From Tieghemiomyces parasiticus (Eukaryota > Kickxellomycota > Dimargaritomycetes > Dimargaritales > Dimargaritaceae): a DNA stretch of 31,736 nucleotides. The stretch lies in the NCBI GenBank assembly GCA_027575765.1, contig JANBPT010000536.1:1-31736 (forward strand). The letters run 5' to 3'. Both the position numbers and the translations under genes were made by a program. Below the pieces are notes generated by a model. The model did not search any database. It was not told the origin of the DNA and was given only the letters and a program-made list of their open reading frames with translations. Position 1 is the stretch's first letter. Each line of letters opens with the position of its first letter. Below are positions 1 to 11,689 of this stretch, piece after piece.

Positions 1-2851
1 TGTTGGCCTCTTGGCGCATCGCCGGACGCTGGCCGTCTCCGTTGCCCTGCGAATACGTCGCCTGTTGCGGATCGTGGAAATCCCGCGAGGTATCTATAGC
101 CTGGTGGTGGCCGCCCTGCGGGTGGTAAAAGCCCTGGGATGGGTAGTCCTGCAGCTCCGGCGGGCCGGCCGGCTGGTACGGATTGAACGGACCGGAGCGC
201 GTGGGCGGGTGGTGGGCAGAGGCCATGGGGGGCTGGTGGTGGATGCCGTGTGGCTGGTGGTTATAGGTAGGCGCGGGGTCCGTCAGCGGGGGGAAGGTCT
301 GCGAGTCGTACCCGAGGTGCGCGGCCGGGTGGTGGTAGGATTCGTGCTCGACGTACGATCCGTGCTTGTAGTCTCCAGGATAACCGGGGGCAGCGGGGCC
401 GCCACCGGGCAGAGTGTTCATTTCGTACTCACTGTGGTAGCTAAAACTGGTGTCGTGGTAGTCACCGGCGAACGAGGCCATGTCGCTGTTGACATCGCGG
501 AAGTCGTAACGCAGGTTGGTACCGGCCACCACCGAACCGTCGGCGCGGGACATGACGCCGTTCTCATCCTTACCCGGCGGGGGCATGGATTGGCGGGTCT
601 GGTAGACGCGCTGCAGGAGGTGACGAACCTTCTTGTCCACCATGGGTGTGGTTTCAGCGTCGCGGAAGAGCTGCTGCAGGAAGCGGTCCAAAAGACGGTG
701 ATTCTCCTTGGCCAGGTCGCCAAAGCGGTCATCAGCGGGCGGACCCGACATGTAACGCATACGGGGCTCAAGCCAGAAGTAGTGGGCTATGGCGATGATG
801 AGCGTGAGGATGGGCAGCGGAATGCACAGCGACCACTGGTTCATATAGCCCAAGGCGTCAAAGTCAGCAATGCGGAAGCGAACACTGAGCAAGACGAACA
901 ACTGGAACATAATGATGGTGACGAACATACGGTTGACCACGGAACGCCACATGAGTCCGGCGGTCTGCACCTTCGTGATGTAGACGTACATGAGTTGATA
1001 CTTGTATACCATGACACCCAGGCCGAAGAAGACGGCGCCGAAGGGCAGGATGAGCGGGGCGTACACGCTGTAGACGAGAGTCATGACGAACAAGAACAGG
1101 TAGTTGGCGTACACCACGCCGTAGTCGAAATCCGGCGGCTTGCTCAGAACGCTGATTTGGCGCGGGGTGGGCTTGGTGAAGTAGCGTCGCGTGAAGATGA
1201 GAAACAACGAGAAGACCTGGGTAAGCTCCAGCATGTTGTTAATGCACCGCAGGGCGACGTAGGAAATCCAGAAGGTGGAGGTGGAGCTCAGACTGGAGAT
1301 GATGTACGGGGCTAGGTTCTCAAAGAGCTGGCCTACAGTGAGCTTCTTGTTGTTGACCTGGCCGATCAGGTTGGACAAGACACCGGCCAGGGTGAAGACG
1401 ACAACCTGGGAGAACATGAGAAAAATGTACATCTTCTTCATCACGGACCGCTCCACGGCGGTGTGGGTGTGGATGCCCGAATAACGTGAGAGAAGGCGGA
1501 AAACGAAGGGCAGCATCATAAAGTAGATGGCCAGGATGAGCGGGGTGACCAGGGTCTGCCAGAACGAAGCGATCTTGGGGTTGGAATCAAACCATACGTT
1601 GCTGTCCGGAAAGAGCTGTCGCAGACTGGAGACGCTGGTGATGAGGGATAGAGCCGAGGTGGGAATGGTGGCGAAACAGCAAAAGAGGCCAAACAACACG
1701 CGGATGATGGTCTTGCGGGTGGCTAGGATGGCGGGCGGCATGACCACATTGGCCCAGATGATGTCGCGGGCAGCGGGGGCCAAGTTTAGGAGAAACTTGT
1801 GTTTGCCCGTGCCCGCCTTGGCCAGGGTCTTGAGGGCCATTTGGGCCTCGTAGGCATTAGCATAAGCGATGAAGGCGAAGTTGGTGGACCGGTTAAGATG
1901 CAGGTCGGCGCGCTGTACCTTGATTGTACGCTGAATGTCCTCGAGCTGTTCAGTGTAGTAGGCGATGGCGTCTACGGGTTCCCGGTTGACCTTCACGGTG
2001 GGTCGAGGCTTATCGAGGGAGGCCTCGTCGCGTAGGTAGGAGGCGAGGACACGCTCCAGCTTGCCGATGAGAGTGGTGTGGCGGTCAACCAGTTTAGGTA
2101 GCTCACCCAGCTCGCGGCCGACCGAGACGGTGGTGACGCGGTAGTCCGGGGTCAGACTGGACATGTAGTCGAGGAGAACGCTATCGTCGCGCAGGGCGGC
2201 GGGCAGGCGGGTGATCATGAGGGTGCGGTTGTGGAGGGCGGTCAAAAACTCTTCGGAGTGAAAGTAGGCCTGGCGAGTCCGGATGAAAAAGCGGTTGTTG
2301 AGAAAGATGAAGAGCCACAGGAACACCGAGAGAGCGTAGGCGACAACCACATCGGCGGTTATCCAGCGGAGTTCGGTCATGTTGGTCATGTTAAAGCGGG
2401 CAATGATGGTGCCGAAACCAAACTCTTCACCCTTGGCGATGACACCCTTGAGATAATTGATGGGGATGAGCGGGCCGGCACCGGCGGCGGTGAAGACGAG
2501 GAATGTGTAGAAGCACAGCTTGAGAAAACGCAGGAGGAGCACGGCGTCCAGACCCACCGTGCGTAAGAGCTCAGCCTCGCCCGTCCGAAACAGGGGGCCC
2601 AACCAGGAGAAGGGATTGGCCGTCAGGCGCGGGGGTTTCTTGTCCGGCGGAGCGTGTTTGTATCGCCGACCATAGACAGCGCCGTTGGGATACCGCAGGA
2701 CCATAAAGACCACGAGGAGACCGGCGCAGACTGCCAAATTGATACCAGCCTGGGAGAGAAGCCCGCCGAGGGAGAGCTGACTCTTCTGGTCTACGCTCGA
2801 GTTGGACAGCAGCTGGTCTATGCTTATCTGCCGCCGGTAGATTTGTGACAT
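1..2851 (-). CDS. CSC1/OSCA-family mechanosensitive cation channel (3' end beyond window)
   Basis: Uninterrupted minus-strand frame of 950 codons that starts at ATG 2851-2849 and leaves the window at base 1, so the C-terminus is missing. Family: DUF221/RSN1_7TM, calcium-permeable osmosensitive channels of the plasma membrane. Order seen: N-terminal membrane segment (about residues 37-54), two more hydrophobic segments (about 97-130 and 158-184), a soluble loop (about 185-365), then the block of channel helices (about 370-695). Family-like stretches include NPFSWLGPLF, NRTLMITRLP, WANVVMPP, TPLILAIYFMMLPF and FDYGVVYANYLFLF. After residue 695 there is an unusually long polar tail of more than 250 residues, rich in His, Pro, Tyr and Gly. 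No intron is seen. The start is the first ATG of the frame and sits just before the hydrophobic N-terminus. The family call is secure; the paralog is not resolved. Confidence 0.93.
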   Translation of the reverse strand, partial: MSQIYRRQISIDQLLSNSSVDQKSQLSLGGLLSQAGINLAVCAGLLVVFMVLRYPNGAVYGRRYKHAPPDKKPPRLTANPFSWLGPLFRTGEAELLRTVGLDAVLLLRFLKLCFYTFLVFTAAGAGPLIPINYLKGVIAKGEEFGFGTIIARFNMTNMTELRWITADVVVAYALSVFLWLFIFLNNRFFIRTRQAYFHSEEFLTALHNRTLMITRLPAALRDDSVLLDYMSSLTPDYRVTTVSVGRELGELPKLVDRHTTLIGKLERVLASYLRDEASLDKPRPTVKVNREPVDAIAYYTEQLEDIQRTIKVQRADLHLNRSTNFAFIAYANAYEAQMALKTLAKAGTGKHKFLLNLAPAARDIIWANVVMPPAILATRKTIIRVLFGLFCCFATIPTSALSLITSVSSLRQLFPDSNVWFDSNPKIASFWQTLVTPLILAIYFMMLPFVFRLLSRYSGIHTHTAVERSVMKKMYIFLMFSQVVVFTLAGVLSNLIGQVNNKKLTVGQLFENLAPYIISSLSSTSTFWISYVALRCINNMLELTQVFSLFLIFTRRYFTKPTPRQISVLSKPPDFDYGVVYANYLFLFVMTLVYSVYAPLILPFGAVFFGLGVMVYKYQLMYVYITKVQTAGLMWRSVVNRMFVTIIMFQLFVLLSVRFRIADFDALGYMNQWSLCIPLPILTLIIAIAHYFWLEPRMRYMSGPPADDRFGDLAKENHRLLDRFLQQLFRDAETTPMVDKKVRHLLQRVYQTRQSMPPPGKDENGVMSRADGSVVAGTNLRYDFRDVNSDMASFAGDYHDTSFSYHSEYEMNTLPGGGPAAPGYPGDYKHGSYVEHESYHHPAAHLGYDSQTFPPLTDPAPTYNHQPHGIHHQPPMASAHHPPTRSGPFNPYQPAGPPELQDYPSQGFYHPQGGHHQAIDTSRDFHDPQQATYSQGNGDGQRPAMRQEAN

Positions 2852-5812
2852 GGTGGCGGTAGGATGAGGAGAGGGACTTGGCTGGAGAACGGGGCGGGCA
2901 GGACAGTGTAGTAAAGAAAAGGGACGGGAGAATCAGTAGACGAGCACAGTGGAGGGGTCGGATGAAGGGCAAAGGGTGCGGGATGGAGCGAGTTGGGGCC
3001 AAAGAACCAGCTCTGGCGGAGTTGAAAATAAAGGATATTGCAAGTGGGACGAAAAGGGACAGAAGAACTGTGGCAAAGCCTCGTATTGTGAAGGGCGGAC
3101 CAGGTACGGTTGAAGGGAGGGGGGTGGTCACGGCTGGGGTGGTCGTCGGTCGGACAAGGGCCCAGGGATGGCGGCGGTTGGGATGGTACCGCGACGTTGG
3201 CACGGAATCTGGACCGGTAACGGGCGAGGTGGGGCGACACGGACAGAATAGTAAGCCCGACAAAGCGCCAAAGGAGCGCGCGCGTGGGAGGCGAGAAGGC
3301 CCAGGGGAGTCAGCAGGCCGGCAGTAGGGCTCAGGACGGGCAACGCCGGGTGGCAATAGTCGAAGCAAGGGGCGCAACAGCTGAGGTACGGGAGAGGCCA
3401 GGGATAAATAAAGGGGCCGGACAGCTATGGCGAGAGCTCGGGCGGAGACGGACTGAGCGAAGGTGGTGCTGGTCGCAGTTGGTGGGGCACTGGACCAACG
3501 GACTGGAGAAGTGGGTAAGATGAGGGGGACCTTGACGAACGGTGGTAACGATCTGGTCGGTGGGGTGGGGGCTTAACAGAGAAAGGCGGTAGTGAAGGGT
3601 TGGGCCGAGCAGCAAAGGTATATTTGTGGTACAAGCCAAGGCGTTGAGGCAGCTGGGAGAAGGAGGGGAAAGCTGGGGGCGGCAGCCTATCGAAAAGACA
3701 TATATAGTGACAAGCGGTCGGTTAATGAAAATATATCACAGTCGGAAAGGAGTGGAAACAAAAAAAGCACGACAGACAGTCAAAATCCTAAAGTATCAGG
3801 CTTTTTACTAGGGTGCTGGTGGGGTTGGGCGTGGCCGCAATGATTCCAGCGGCCCAGTGCATGCAAAATAAAATAAAGGAGTAAAAAGGGGGCGAGGAGA
3901 AGGTAGTAATGAGGGAAACAGAGTGAGCGGCGGGGGGAGGCGGCCAGGCTAAGGTGTATATACCGACGGTGGAGCACAGGAGAGGCCGGGCCGTGGCAGC
4001 ATATAGCAAAGGAGGACCGGGTCCCCACAGACCGGAACGAATAAACGAAGGAGGGGGAGTCACGGCCGCATACTGCCGTGTCGCAGGCTAGCAAGGGTGG
4101 GTCGGACGGCCAGCCTTGCGCCCCGTCTCTTCCCTTCGGCACCTCGCTCTCCGCTGGCGCCTGGAAAGACGGAGATAACTGCCTGGTAAGTTGGATAACA
4201 ACCGCCCGTTGGCGGTGGGCCGAGCGATGACGGGCCAGGCGCAGCCTCAACTGGCATGGGAGAGACGAACAGCCGGGCTAGCTAGTGGTGGACCATGAAT
4301 GAACGAAGGATCGCCGTGATGGCCGACGAAATTTCGACCTCCCGCGGGGATTGTCGCCCCGCGGCCTCCCGTCTCCCTTTCTTTTTTAGACATATGCGGC
4401 AATGTGCACAGCGACTGGCGCTCGGCCGTTGGTTGGCGCGCGCCGTGGCTGGCCTGCCGGCCGGTGGGCGTGGCAGTTACCTGTACCAATAAAAGGCAGA
4501 CCAGGCCCAGTCGAGAGCCAGGGAGCCTCTTAGGGAAGGAGGAGGGGGGCCCGACAGGTCGGGAACACGTTCGGTAGCCGGGCGTTAAGTGCTTCGGGTG
4601 CATTTGGGCCTTCATATTGCCCTGTGCCACCTTCGCCACTGCTCAGCCGTCCTGCCTCGTCACCCGTGGTGGACTGTGCCGTAACCCTTCTCGGACCTCG
4701 GCGGTGCCTCGCACACACACGCCCCCTCGGCTATTTTTACACCAACAGACGCCTCCGTTCAATCGTTGTCACGTATGGCATGTCCTCTCCAACGGTTGGC
4801 CACGCCACGCCAATTAAGCAGCTTCCCATGTTGCCTCAGTTGTCCGCTTCCTCCGCAGCGTGCAAACACGACCTTGACGGAGCAAGTGTTTGTGAGGCTT
4901 GGGGGGACTGGCGAGCCCACAGAACAATCGATGCGGAGATAATGCGACAATCACCCTCAGTGGAATAGTTGGAAGGGCTTAATGACCGACGTGGTAACGA
5001 ACAATCGGCTTGGCGGGGTGGATTGGCGGAGCTCCAAATTTAGACGTCTGGCCAATGGGCCAACCCTGTCTCTAGCCACATCTGCGGCCTCGCAACCAAC
5101 GGTCGATGGACGACCCCCGTCACTGCAGCCAGTGATGATGCCGACTGATTGCCATACCATGTCCGAGGGGACTGAGAGAGACTAAACACAACCATTACCA
5201 CCTAATAATTCCCGCCAATAGGCTGGCCTCAACCCTTGGCATGCAGTTCGCGACATTTAATACACCCTGTCTACCTCAGCCTTGGCCCTCATCGCCCCAG
5301 TCAATTACATTCCAATACACACCCCAGTTGGTAGGCAAGTCGGGCACCCAACACATCCACACGAGTGAGACGACCAGAGACCCGCTCGAGTGCAGCGTGA
5401 CGGTCAATGATGGAGAGTCAGCGTCTGGAGGAAAATGTTTGGGCGTGACGAAGCGGGTCCAGCGGTTAGGCGAGGTCAGCGTGGCTGATGTAACGTCATG
5501 CTGGCTCACAGGGGCGTTCAGGGCCAGTGGGCGCGGTTCAAGCCATGCAGGATTGAAGTTGCCCTCCTACCACCTCGCAGCTCCTGTTCACTCGGCAGGC
5601 CAGTTCAAAGAGCCCAGGTAGACCTTACCGCTTAACGGAGCCTGCTTAGGGAGTGGAGGATGTCACTGGGCCGTTGGCCGTGGCCCCGCCATCAGACTCC
5701 CAACTGCCTTCGGCACCTTACTCGTAGATGCAACGTCCCACACTATGCCCATGGCTTCGCATTCTTCACTCGGCCCCTTTTTCATAAAAGAATACCCTGT
5801 TACATTCTTACC
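2852..5812. promoter_or_regulatory. Long divergent intergenic region, purine-rich plus strand
   Basis: Nearly 3 kb between the starts of the CSC1-type gene (minus) and ZW10 (plus), with no convincing gene. The first 1.2 kb is strongly G/A-rich on the plus strand, so the CSC1 sense strand is C/T-rich, as in many fungal leaders and promoters. TATA-like stretches occur near 3700-3740 and 3955. The many open frames lack family-like sequence, splice consistency or good starts, and reflect the base composition. Confidence 0.5.
4342..4364. repeat. Short GC-rich inverted repeat
   Basis: Arms CCGCGGGG (4342-4349) and CCCCGCGG (4357-4364) pair perfectly over 8 bp around a 7-nt loop. The self-complementary CGAAATTTCG lies just upstream. 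Function unknown. Confidence 0.5.
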
Positions 5813-8800
5813 ATGGACACCGACCTACATACGGACATCGCCACCGTGGCCGCGAGTCTGCCCCTCCCGCCACCCGGCACCGAGCTCACTACTGACAACA
5901 TCCGGCGGGCACTGACCGCCGTGGACCAGCACATCGATGCCGTAAAGGTAAGCCCCACCCCCCTTCCTCGGCCATCCCATGGGCTCGTACCCCTCGCAAT
6001 GCATGGCCATACAGAGGAGCCCAGTCCGACTCCATCACATGGCATGCCCGGCCTCGACCCGTCCCTCTCCCCTATTGACCCTGCATCCCACACCTGGTAA
6101 CCGCCATCCTGACTGCCCTGTATAGAGTCGAGTACAACACACCCTGGTCGACGACTATTCGGCCTTCGCCGAGGCCATGACCAGGGCCGACCGTCAAGCC
6201 ACCGACCTGGATGCCCTCACCGTCGATGTAGCGTCCCTCGCTGAGGTGGTCCTCGACCCGGCTCGGGGCCTGAAGGGTTGTCTCACGGACGCCCTCAGTC
6301 GGGAACGACAATTAGTGGCCGAGGCCCGGCGACAGGACGAAAAAGTCGTGCAGCTACGGCGGCTGCAGGATCTCCGGCAGCGTCTGGAACGGGCCCGTTA
6401 CCTTGTAAATAACCACAGCTACTCGGAGGCCGTTGACGTGATGGACGAGTTGCGGACCGATCTGGCCGCCGCTCCGGTCCTATCGGGTACCCGGCTGGCC
6501 AATGCCTTTCGCGACCGGCTAGATCGCCACCGTTTTGCCGTAATCGAGAGTCTGGCGCGACAGTTTCAGGCCACAGTCACGCTGACAGAGGGTGACACCA
6601 AGGGAGAAGCGGGCGGTCCCGTACTGCGTGTCCGCGAAGCCCCGGATCTCCCTTCTCAGCAGCGGCTACCTCACGATGGGTACCGCGTATTGGCCCGTCT
6701 GGGGCATCTGCACGAACAAATCAACTACTTTGCCCAGCGCCTGGACGACCTATTCATCAACCGGCTTTGTCAACGGGAGTGTCCTGGATGGGAGGTCGTC
6801 GTAACGGGGACAGGTGATGCCGACCAGGGCGAACCAGTCCTTCGTCTCCGTCACCAAACCGACACCATGACCACAGTAGGTTCCACGATGGCTACCACCG
6901 CTGTTGACCGGCCGCTCATAAATCTCACAACCCTGCTTATGTTCGTCCGGGACCACGTGTTTTTTGGTCAGGACTCGGGGGACCTCGGGGACGGCGACCG
7001 ACCCATGGCGCTGCTGGGCCAGGCCTTGATCCAGCGCGATCTCTACCCGCGCCTCATCCGGGGGCATCTCCTGGACAGTATCCCTGACCACAAGGCCCAC
7101 TTTGCGGCATTCCAGGTCACCGCGGAGCAACTGCGACACTACGAAGACCGCATCGTGGAACTAGGTAGGCCACCCTATCCTTACAACTAGGCCAGCTTGT
7201 ACTGAATTAGGGGAGGACTATAGCCCCATTGACAGCAAAGCAAGTGAGAGCCAGAAAAGCGCCATCATCCCAGACCCATGCTAACTAAGTCCTCAATTGT
7301 CTGTTGCACATTATTTCCACCTTCCATTCGCATAGACTTCCTGCCAGGTACGGAGCGGCCATTGACCGATTTCGCAGCGAACCTGGACGTACACTTTATC
7401 ACTAAGCGCCGTCGCGACGCCTTGGCCCTCGTCGAGCGCCTTATCGCTAGGCAGGACTATGCCGTCGTCGAGGCCTCGGCGGGCCCTTCAATGCAAGGTA
7501 GGAATTTACCTGCCATTACTGCTTTGCTAGTCTCTTTTCCATTTGGTCTGGGGGAGGGAGGGAGGGTTTCTCCAAGGACCCAGGCTTTATTCATCGTCAA
7601 TTCTAATTCGCGTGTACTTTTTGGCATTACTTTACTCTACTTTCCCTCCAGACGCTATGCTCGACCAATTGCTCGCCAAACCCATTGCTGCCCAGCTGAA
7701 CGAGGTTAAGCGCCATGCAGACCCCCTGTGGGCCCACGCCGCTACCGAGCGGCCGGCCCTCGCCTTCCCTCGCTGCCAGATCACCGCCGTTCCCGCGCAA
7801 TTGCTTGCCGCGGCGGTCGCCATCCTGGACGAGGCATCCGAGCACGATGAGGTCGCGTAAGTAGACTGTCCATACTAGCAATCAGGACCGCTCTCTTGCA
7901 TACTATGGATTGGCCGAATCTCACACAGCTAACTGCAATGTTCCCTTCTCACCCGCCCCCGCCCGCTACCAACGCAGAGCTCAAAGCCTGGTCGCGATTT
8001 GCCGCGATCTTTTCGATTATTACCGTGCCCGAGTCCTGGGTGCCCTACCTGGGGCCGAAACTTCCGGCTCCCCGGACCTCCATGTACCCACCCTAGCTGT
8101 CCTGGTCCATAACGACTGCCAGTTCCTCGCGCACCATCTGGCCCTGCTAGGCTGGCTGTACGGCCCGCGGCTAGCCAAGTCGTCGTTGTCAACCTCGGGC
8201 GCAGCGCAACTCACTTTCCTGGACCTGGCTCACCTGTTCCGCCGCCAGGGGGAGCGACTCCTGGCCTACCAGCTGACCCGGCAGCAGACTGACCTGCTGC
8301 AGGCCCTTAAAGTGCCCGGCGGGTTCCAGGACGCCTCCTTACCGGATAAGGCCACCGCCATCGGACGGGCTATCCGTAACGCCGTGGCCGACTGGGAACG
8401 GCTTGTCAGCGCTTGGCGGCCAGCCCTACCAGCCCACCTTTTCGCCGTGGCCACCGGCCGGACCTTGCTTCAGGCCCTACTGACCTACGTCGTGGACGAG
8501 GTGCTCGATCTAGTAGATATCGGGGTAGACGACTCGGAAAGCCTGCACGCCGTCCTGGGAACCCTGGAAGCGGCTCTGCAGCGCTTTGGTACCGTAATAG
8601 CCGCCCTGCGCGACCGGCCGAAGCGCGGACTCGCCACTGACCAAGAGGTGGAGGCCGAGGCCCTACATCGCTACGTGCCCAGTGCCCGCAAGTTCCGCCA
8701 AGTGCACGATATCCTACAGCTCAATATGGCCGGGATCATGGCACGCCTGGAGGCCGGAGAGCTTGCCGATTTCAATGCCACCGAGTTGACCAACCTGGTC

Positions 8801-8869
8801 TGTGCTCTCTTTGCCGACTCTCCGCGGCGGGCGGCCAACTTGGAAGTCATCCGGCGGCGGCTTGACTGA
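5813..8869 (+). CDS. ZW10: ZW10 homolog, kinetochore / Golgi-ER tethering (Dsl1/NRZ) subunit
   Basis: Five exons: 5813-5947, 6126-7164, 7336-7497, 7652-7856, 7978-8869, joining to 810 residues (human ZW10 has 779). Introns are 178, 171, 154 and 121 nt; donors are GT-AG and CTAAC branch sites are visible in introns 2 and 4. The N-terminal half is helical, rich in Arg, Gln and Leu, and suggests coiled coil (about residues 45-130). Family-like segments: FLPGTERPLTDF opening exon 3, LDVHFITKRRRDAL, CRDLFDYYRARVLGAL, the HNDCQFLAHHL stretch (about residue 557), and the C-terminal LVCALFADSPRRAANL. For intron 2 I preferred the acceptor at 7335 over 7347 because it restores the conserved FLP. In other eukaryotes ZW10 works with RINT1/Tip20 and NAG/Sec39 in retrograde vesicle tethering, and in animals in the kinetochore RZZ complex. 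ATG context ACCATGG is good. Confidence 0.88.
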
Positions 8870-9081
8870 ACATTGGTCTGCGTCGTTGTTCATAAATGTT
8901 TAATTCGCAAGGAACCCCCTTGACGACGAGGTATTTAGAGAATTTACCGACCAGTAGTAGTTTGTCGGTTACATCAAGCCGCCGGTCTTAATTATGAGCC
9001 ACGGAAAAATTTGCAGGACGTGTAAATCGCCCCAGGCCAAAAAAAAAGCCATTGGTAGACTCCGTCCCATATCCACCCTTG
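8870..9081. terminator. Shared 3' region between convergent ZW10 and PCCB genes
   Basis: 212 bp between two stop codons that face each other. It is AT-richer than its flanks and holds an ATAAAT-like signal for the plus strand near 8891. No gene seen. Confidence 0.4.
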
Positions 9082-11009
9082 TCATAGAGGTATGTTGCCA
9101 TGCTTCTTGGGCGGGTTGGTCTGCCGTTTTCCAGCCAAGCTAGCCAAATCCTCGATTAGGCGAGCGCGAGTATGCCGGGGCTGCAAGATGTCGTCCAGGA
9201 AACCCCGGCGAGCGGCTGGCAGCGGATTGGCAAACTTGTCAGTGTACTCACGGACACGGTCGTCCATATCGGTCGGTCGCCTAAAAATAATTTCCACCGC
9301 GGCCTGGGCACCCATGACGGCAATCTCGGCTGTCGGCCACGCGTAATTGACATCACCCCGTAGGTGCTTGGAGCTCATCACGTCGTAAGCACCGCCGTAG
9401 GCCTTACGCGTAATGACGGTGAGTTTCGGGACGGTGGCCTCGGCATAAGCGTAGAGCAATTTGGCACCGTGACGGATGATACCTTGGTGTTCCTGAGCCG
9501 TACCAGGCATAAACCCCGGGACGTCTACCAAAGTGATGATTGGGAGGTGGAAGGCGTCGCAGAACCGGACGAAGCGGGCGGCTTTGACCGAGGCGTTAAT
9601 GTCCAACGCGCCCGACGATACCAGGGGTTGGTTTCCCACCACACCGACCGACCGACCGCCCAAACGCGCGAACCCAATCAGGATGTTGCGGGCGTAGTCG
9701 GGCATGATCTCAAACAACGTGTCGTCGTCCACCAATCGCCGGATCACATCCTTCATGTCGTAGGCCCGGGTGGAATCCGTCGGCACGATCGTGTCCAGGG
9801 CAACGTCGGCGCGGTCGGCAGGGTCATCGGTGTGCCGCCGCACCGCGGACTCAGCTTCACGGTTAGAAGCTGGTAGGAAATCCAGGAATTCGCGCAGACG
9901 GGAAAGGGCCTCCACGTCGTTATCAAAGGCCCGGTGGGCCACACCGGACAGGGTGGTGTGTACGCGACTGCCACCAAGCTCTTCCTGGGTGACCACCTCG
10001 TCTGTGACCGCGCGAACGACCTCAGGGCCCGTCACGAACAGGTAAGATGTATCACGTACCATGAAGGTGAAATCCGTTAGAGCCGGAGAATACACGGCGC
10101 CGCCTGCGCAGGGTCCCATGATGAGCGAGATTTGCGGGACGACGCCGGAAGCCAGGACGTTACGTTGGAAAATATCGGCGTACCCAGCGAGCGAGTCGAC
10201 GCCTTCCTGGATCCGTGCGCCGCCTGAATCATTCAGGCCGATAATGGGAGCACCGACCAGCAGAGCCTTGTCCATGATTTTGCAGATTTTCGCCGCGTGG
10301 GCACGGGAGAGGGACCCCCCATAGGCTGTAAAGTCTTGGCTGTAAAGAAAGATGGTACGGCCATTTACTTGGCCTTGGCCCGTAACCACACCGTCTCCGG
10401 TGATCACCGTGTCTTGCATACCAAAGTCAATGCAGTCGTGTTCGACGAAAGTGTCGTATTCGCGGAAGGTGCCCGGGTCAAGCAGTAACGCAATGCGCTC
10501 GCGGGCCGTCAACTTGCCCTGAGATACATGCGAGATGAAGAGGGAGGGGGGGGCAGATCGTCCAAGGTAAAATCTTAGCGACCGGCGACGGTAGCGGCTG
10601 GGGCTGGACAAATCAGACTAGACACGGGTCGTCACTTATTGATTCCCTTAGCCCACTTGGTACCAGCATCGTTCGTTGGACACTCATGATGACCTACTTT
10701 GCTATGCTGAGCTGCAATACGGCTCACACCGCCTCCAAGCAGGGCCGCCTGTCGCTTGGCCTCGATTTTCTGTACAATAGGTAGCTGGGCGGAGAGAAGG
10801 AGATAGTATGGAGGGAAGAGGACCGGGTAGCTTGAGCGGCAGGACGCTTTACCTTCTTATGGTGAGTTGGGGCTTGGCTTGAGAAGCGGACGGTTACTTA
10901 CGCTGGCTTTCGGTGCTTCCGTTGTATACAGTTGGGCTAAACGGCTCACTCTGGCCTGGAATCGCGGTTTCGGAAAACATAGGGTCCAGCGGACCCGAGG
11001 CGACGCCAT
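9082..11009 (-). CDS. PCCB: Propionyl-CoA carboxylase beta subunit, mitochondrial
   Basis: Three exons on the minus strand: 11009-10902, 10784-10698, 10518-9082, all phase 0, giving 543 residues (human PCCB 539). The biotin-dependent carboxyltransferase half of the alpha6beta6 enzyme moves carboxyl from carboxybiotin to propionyl-CoA, giving methylmalonyl-CoA in the mitochondrial matrix. Exon 1 encodes a 36-residue presequence rich in Arg with one late acidic residue, a typical mitochondrial targeting peptide. Exon 2 encodes [14 protein letters not shown] and RIAAQHSK, which lead straight into GKLTARERI of exon 3 as in the family. Further motifs: [11 protein letters not shown] (about 162-172), [12 protein letters not shown] (about 199-210), [51 protein letters not shown] and the C-terminal KKHGNIPL. 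Introns are 117 and 179 nt. It ends tail to tail with ZW10. No frame damage; the biotin-carrying alpha subunit is not in the window. Confidence 0.94.
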
Positions 11010-11685
11010 GTATACGACGAGCATGCTCGGAAGGTCGCAGACCAAGCTTGCCAAGTTGAGGAGATGGAGAGAGGGAAGGGTCGGACGGACATGCAATGGA
11101 GGCCAATGGTTAAAACTGCTAGTGGGGTCACCACGAAGTTGGTGCATAGGCCCCGGGAATACGCACAAAGGGATGTCGAATGACTTGGGCCAGGCCAAGG
11201 CCAACGAATCAGGTCACATGGACGGGTGGCTGGCGAGATCGTGGGTGAATGACCGTTTGCTTGCAAGGGTGTGACTGTTTATCCGCGCGGTTCAGAGTAC
11301 CACCCAATATATAATTGATCCGGTTGTTACGACTGGACCTTCCTAACCCAACATGAAAGACCTGCGGCCTCTTCCTTCCGAGTTTCATATGCACCCTCCC
11401 CTAGCATCCAGCAGGAGGTACGGGCCAGATGGTAGGAAGCGAGACCCTTGAACCCCCCTGCGTCCGCACCTCCCAGACTTGGGGTTGATTATTTGACTTC
11501 ATATCCCTAGTTTGAAATACGGAAATATATCACGTAGCAACGCCAACGAAGTAACTTGCAGGAAATCACACTACCTGGTTTACCTACTTGCAAACCATCG
11601 CTTATTGCGTCCTTTTATTGTTCATTGCACGACTGTGGTTTTCGTAAAGGAGGGGGCGGGGTTTGACGGTGGAATGGCGTAGCCG
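11010..11685. promoter_or_regulatory. Upstream region of PCCB
   Basis: No gene recognised. The first part must hold the PCCB promoter (read on the minus strand). A TATA-like ATATATAAT lies near 11306-11316, but it is about 300 bp from the ATG and is not assigned with confidence. Confidence 0.35.
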
Positions 11686-11689
11686 AGGG

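Noticed and set aside
11..1315. 434-codon open frame on the plus strand
   Set aside because: Lies antisense to the CSC1-type gene, whose minus-strand frame is clearly family-like; it is a shadow caused by GC-rich codons.
2571..3377. 268-codon minus-strand frame over the channel start and promoter
   Set aside because: Overlaps the N-terminus of the channel gene in another frame, is Pro/Arg/Ser-rich without family features, and reflects the pyrimidine-rich strand.
5241..5621. 126-codon plus-strand frame upstream of ZW10
   Set aside because: No recognised motif, no splice partners, and it lies in the intergenic region with shadow frames on both strands.
10849..10861. Possible 3-nt micro-exon between PCCB exons 1 and 2
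   Set aside because: A direct splice from 10902 to 10784 keeps the frame and fits normal intron size, so no extra exon is needed.
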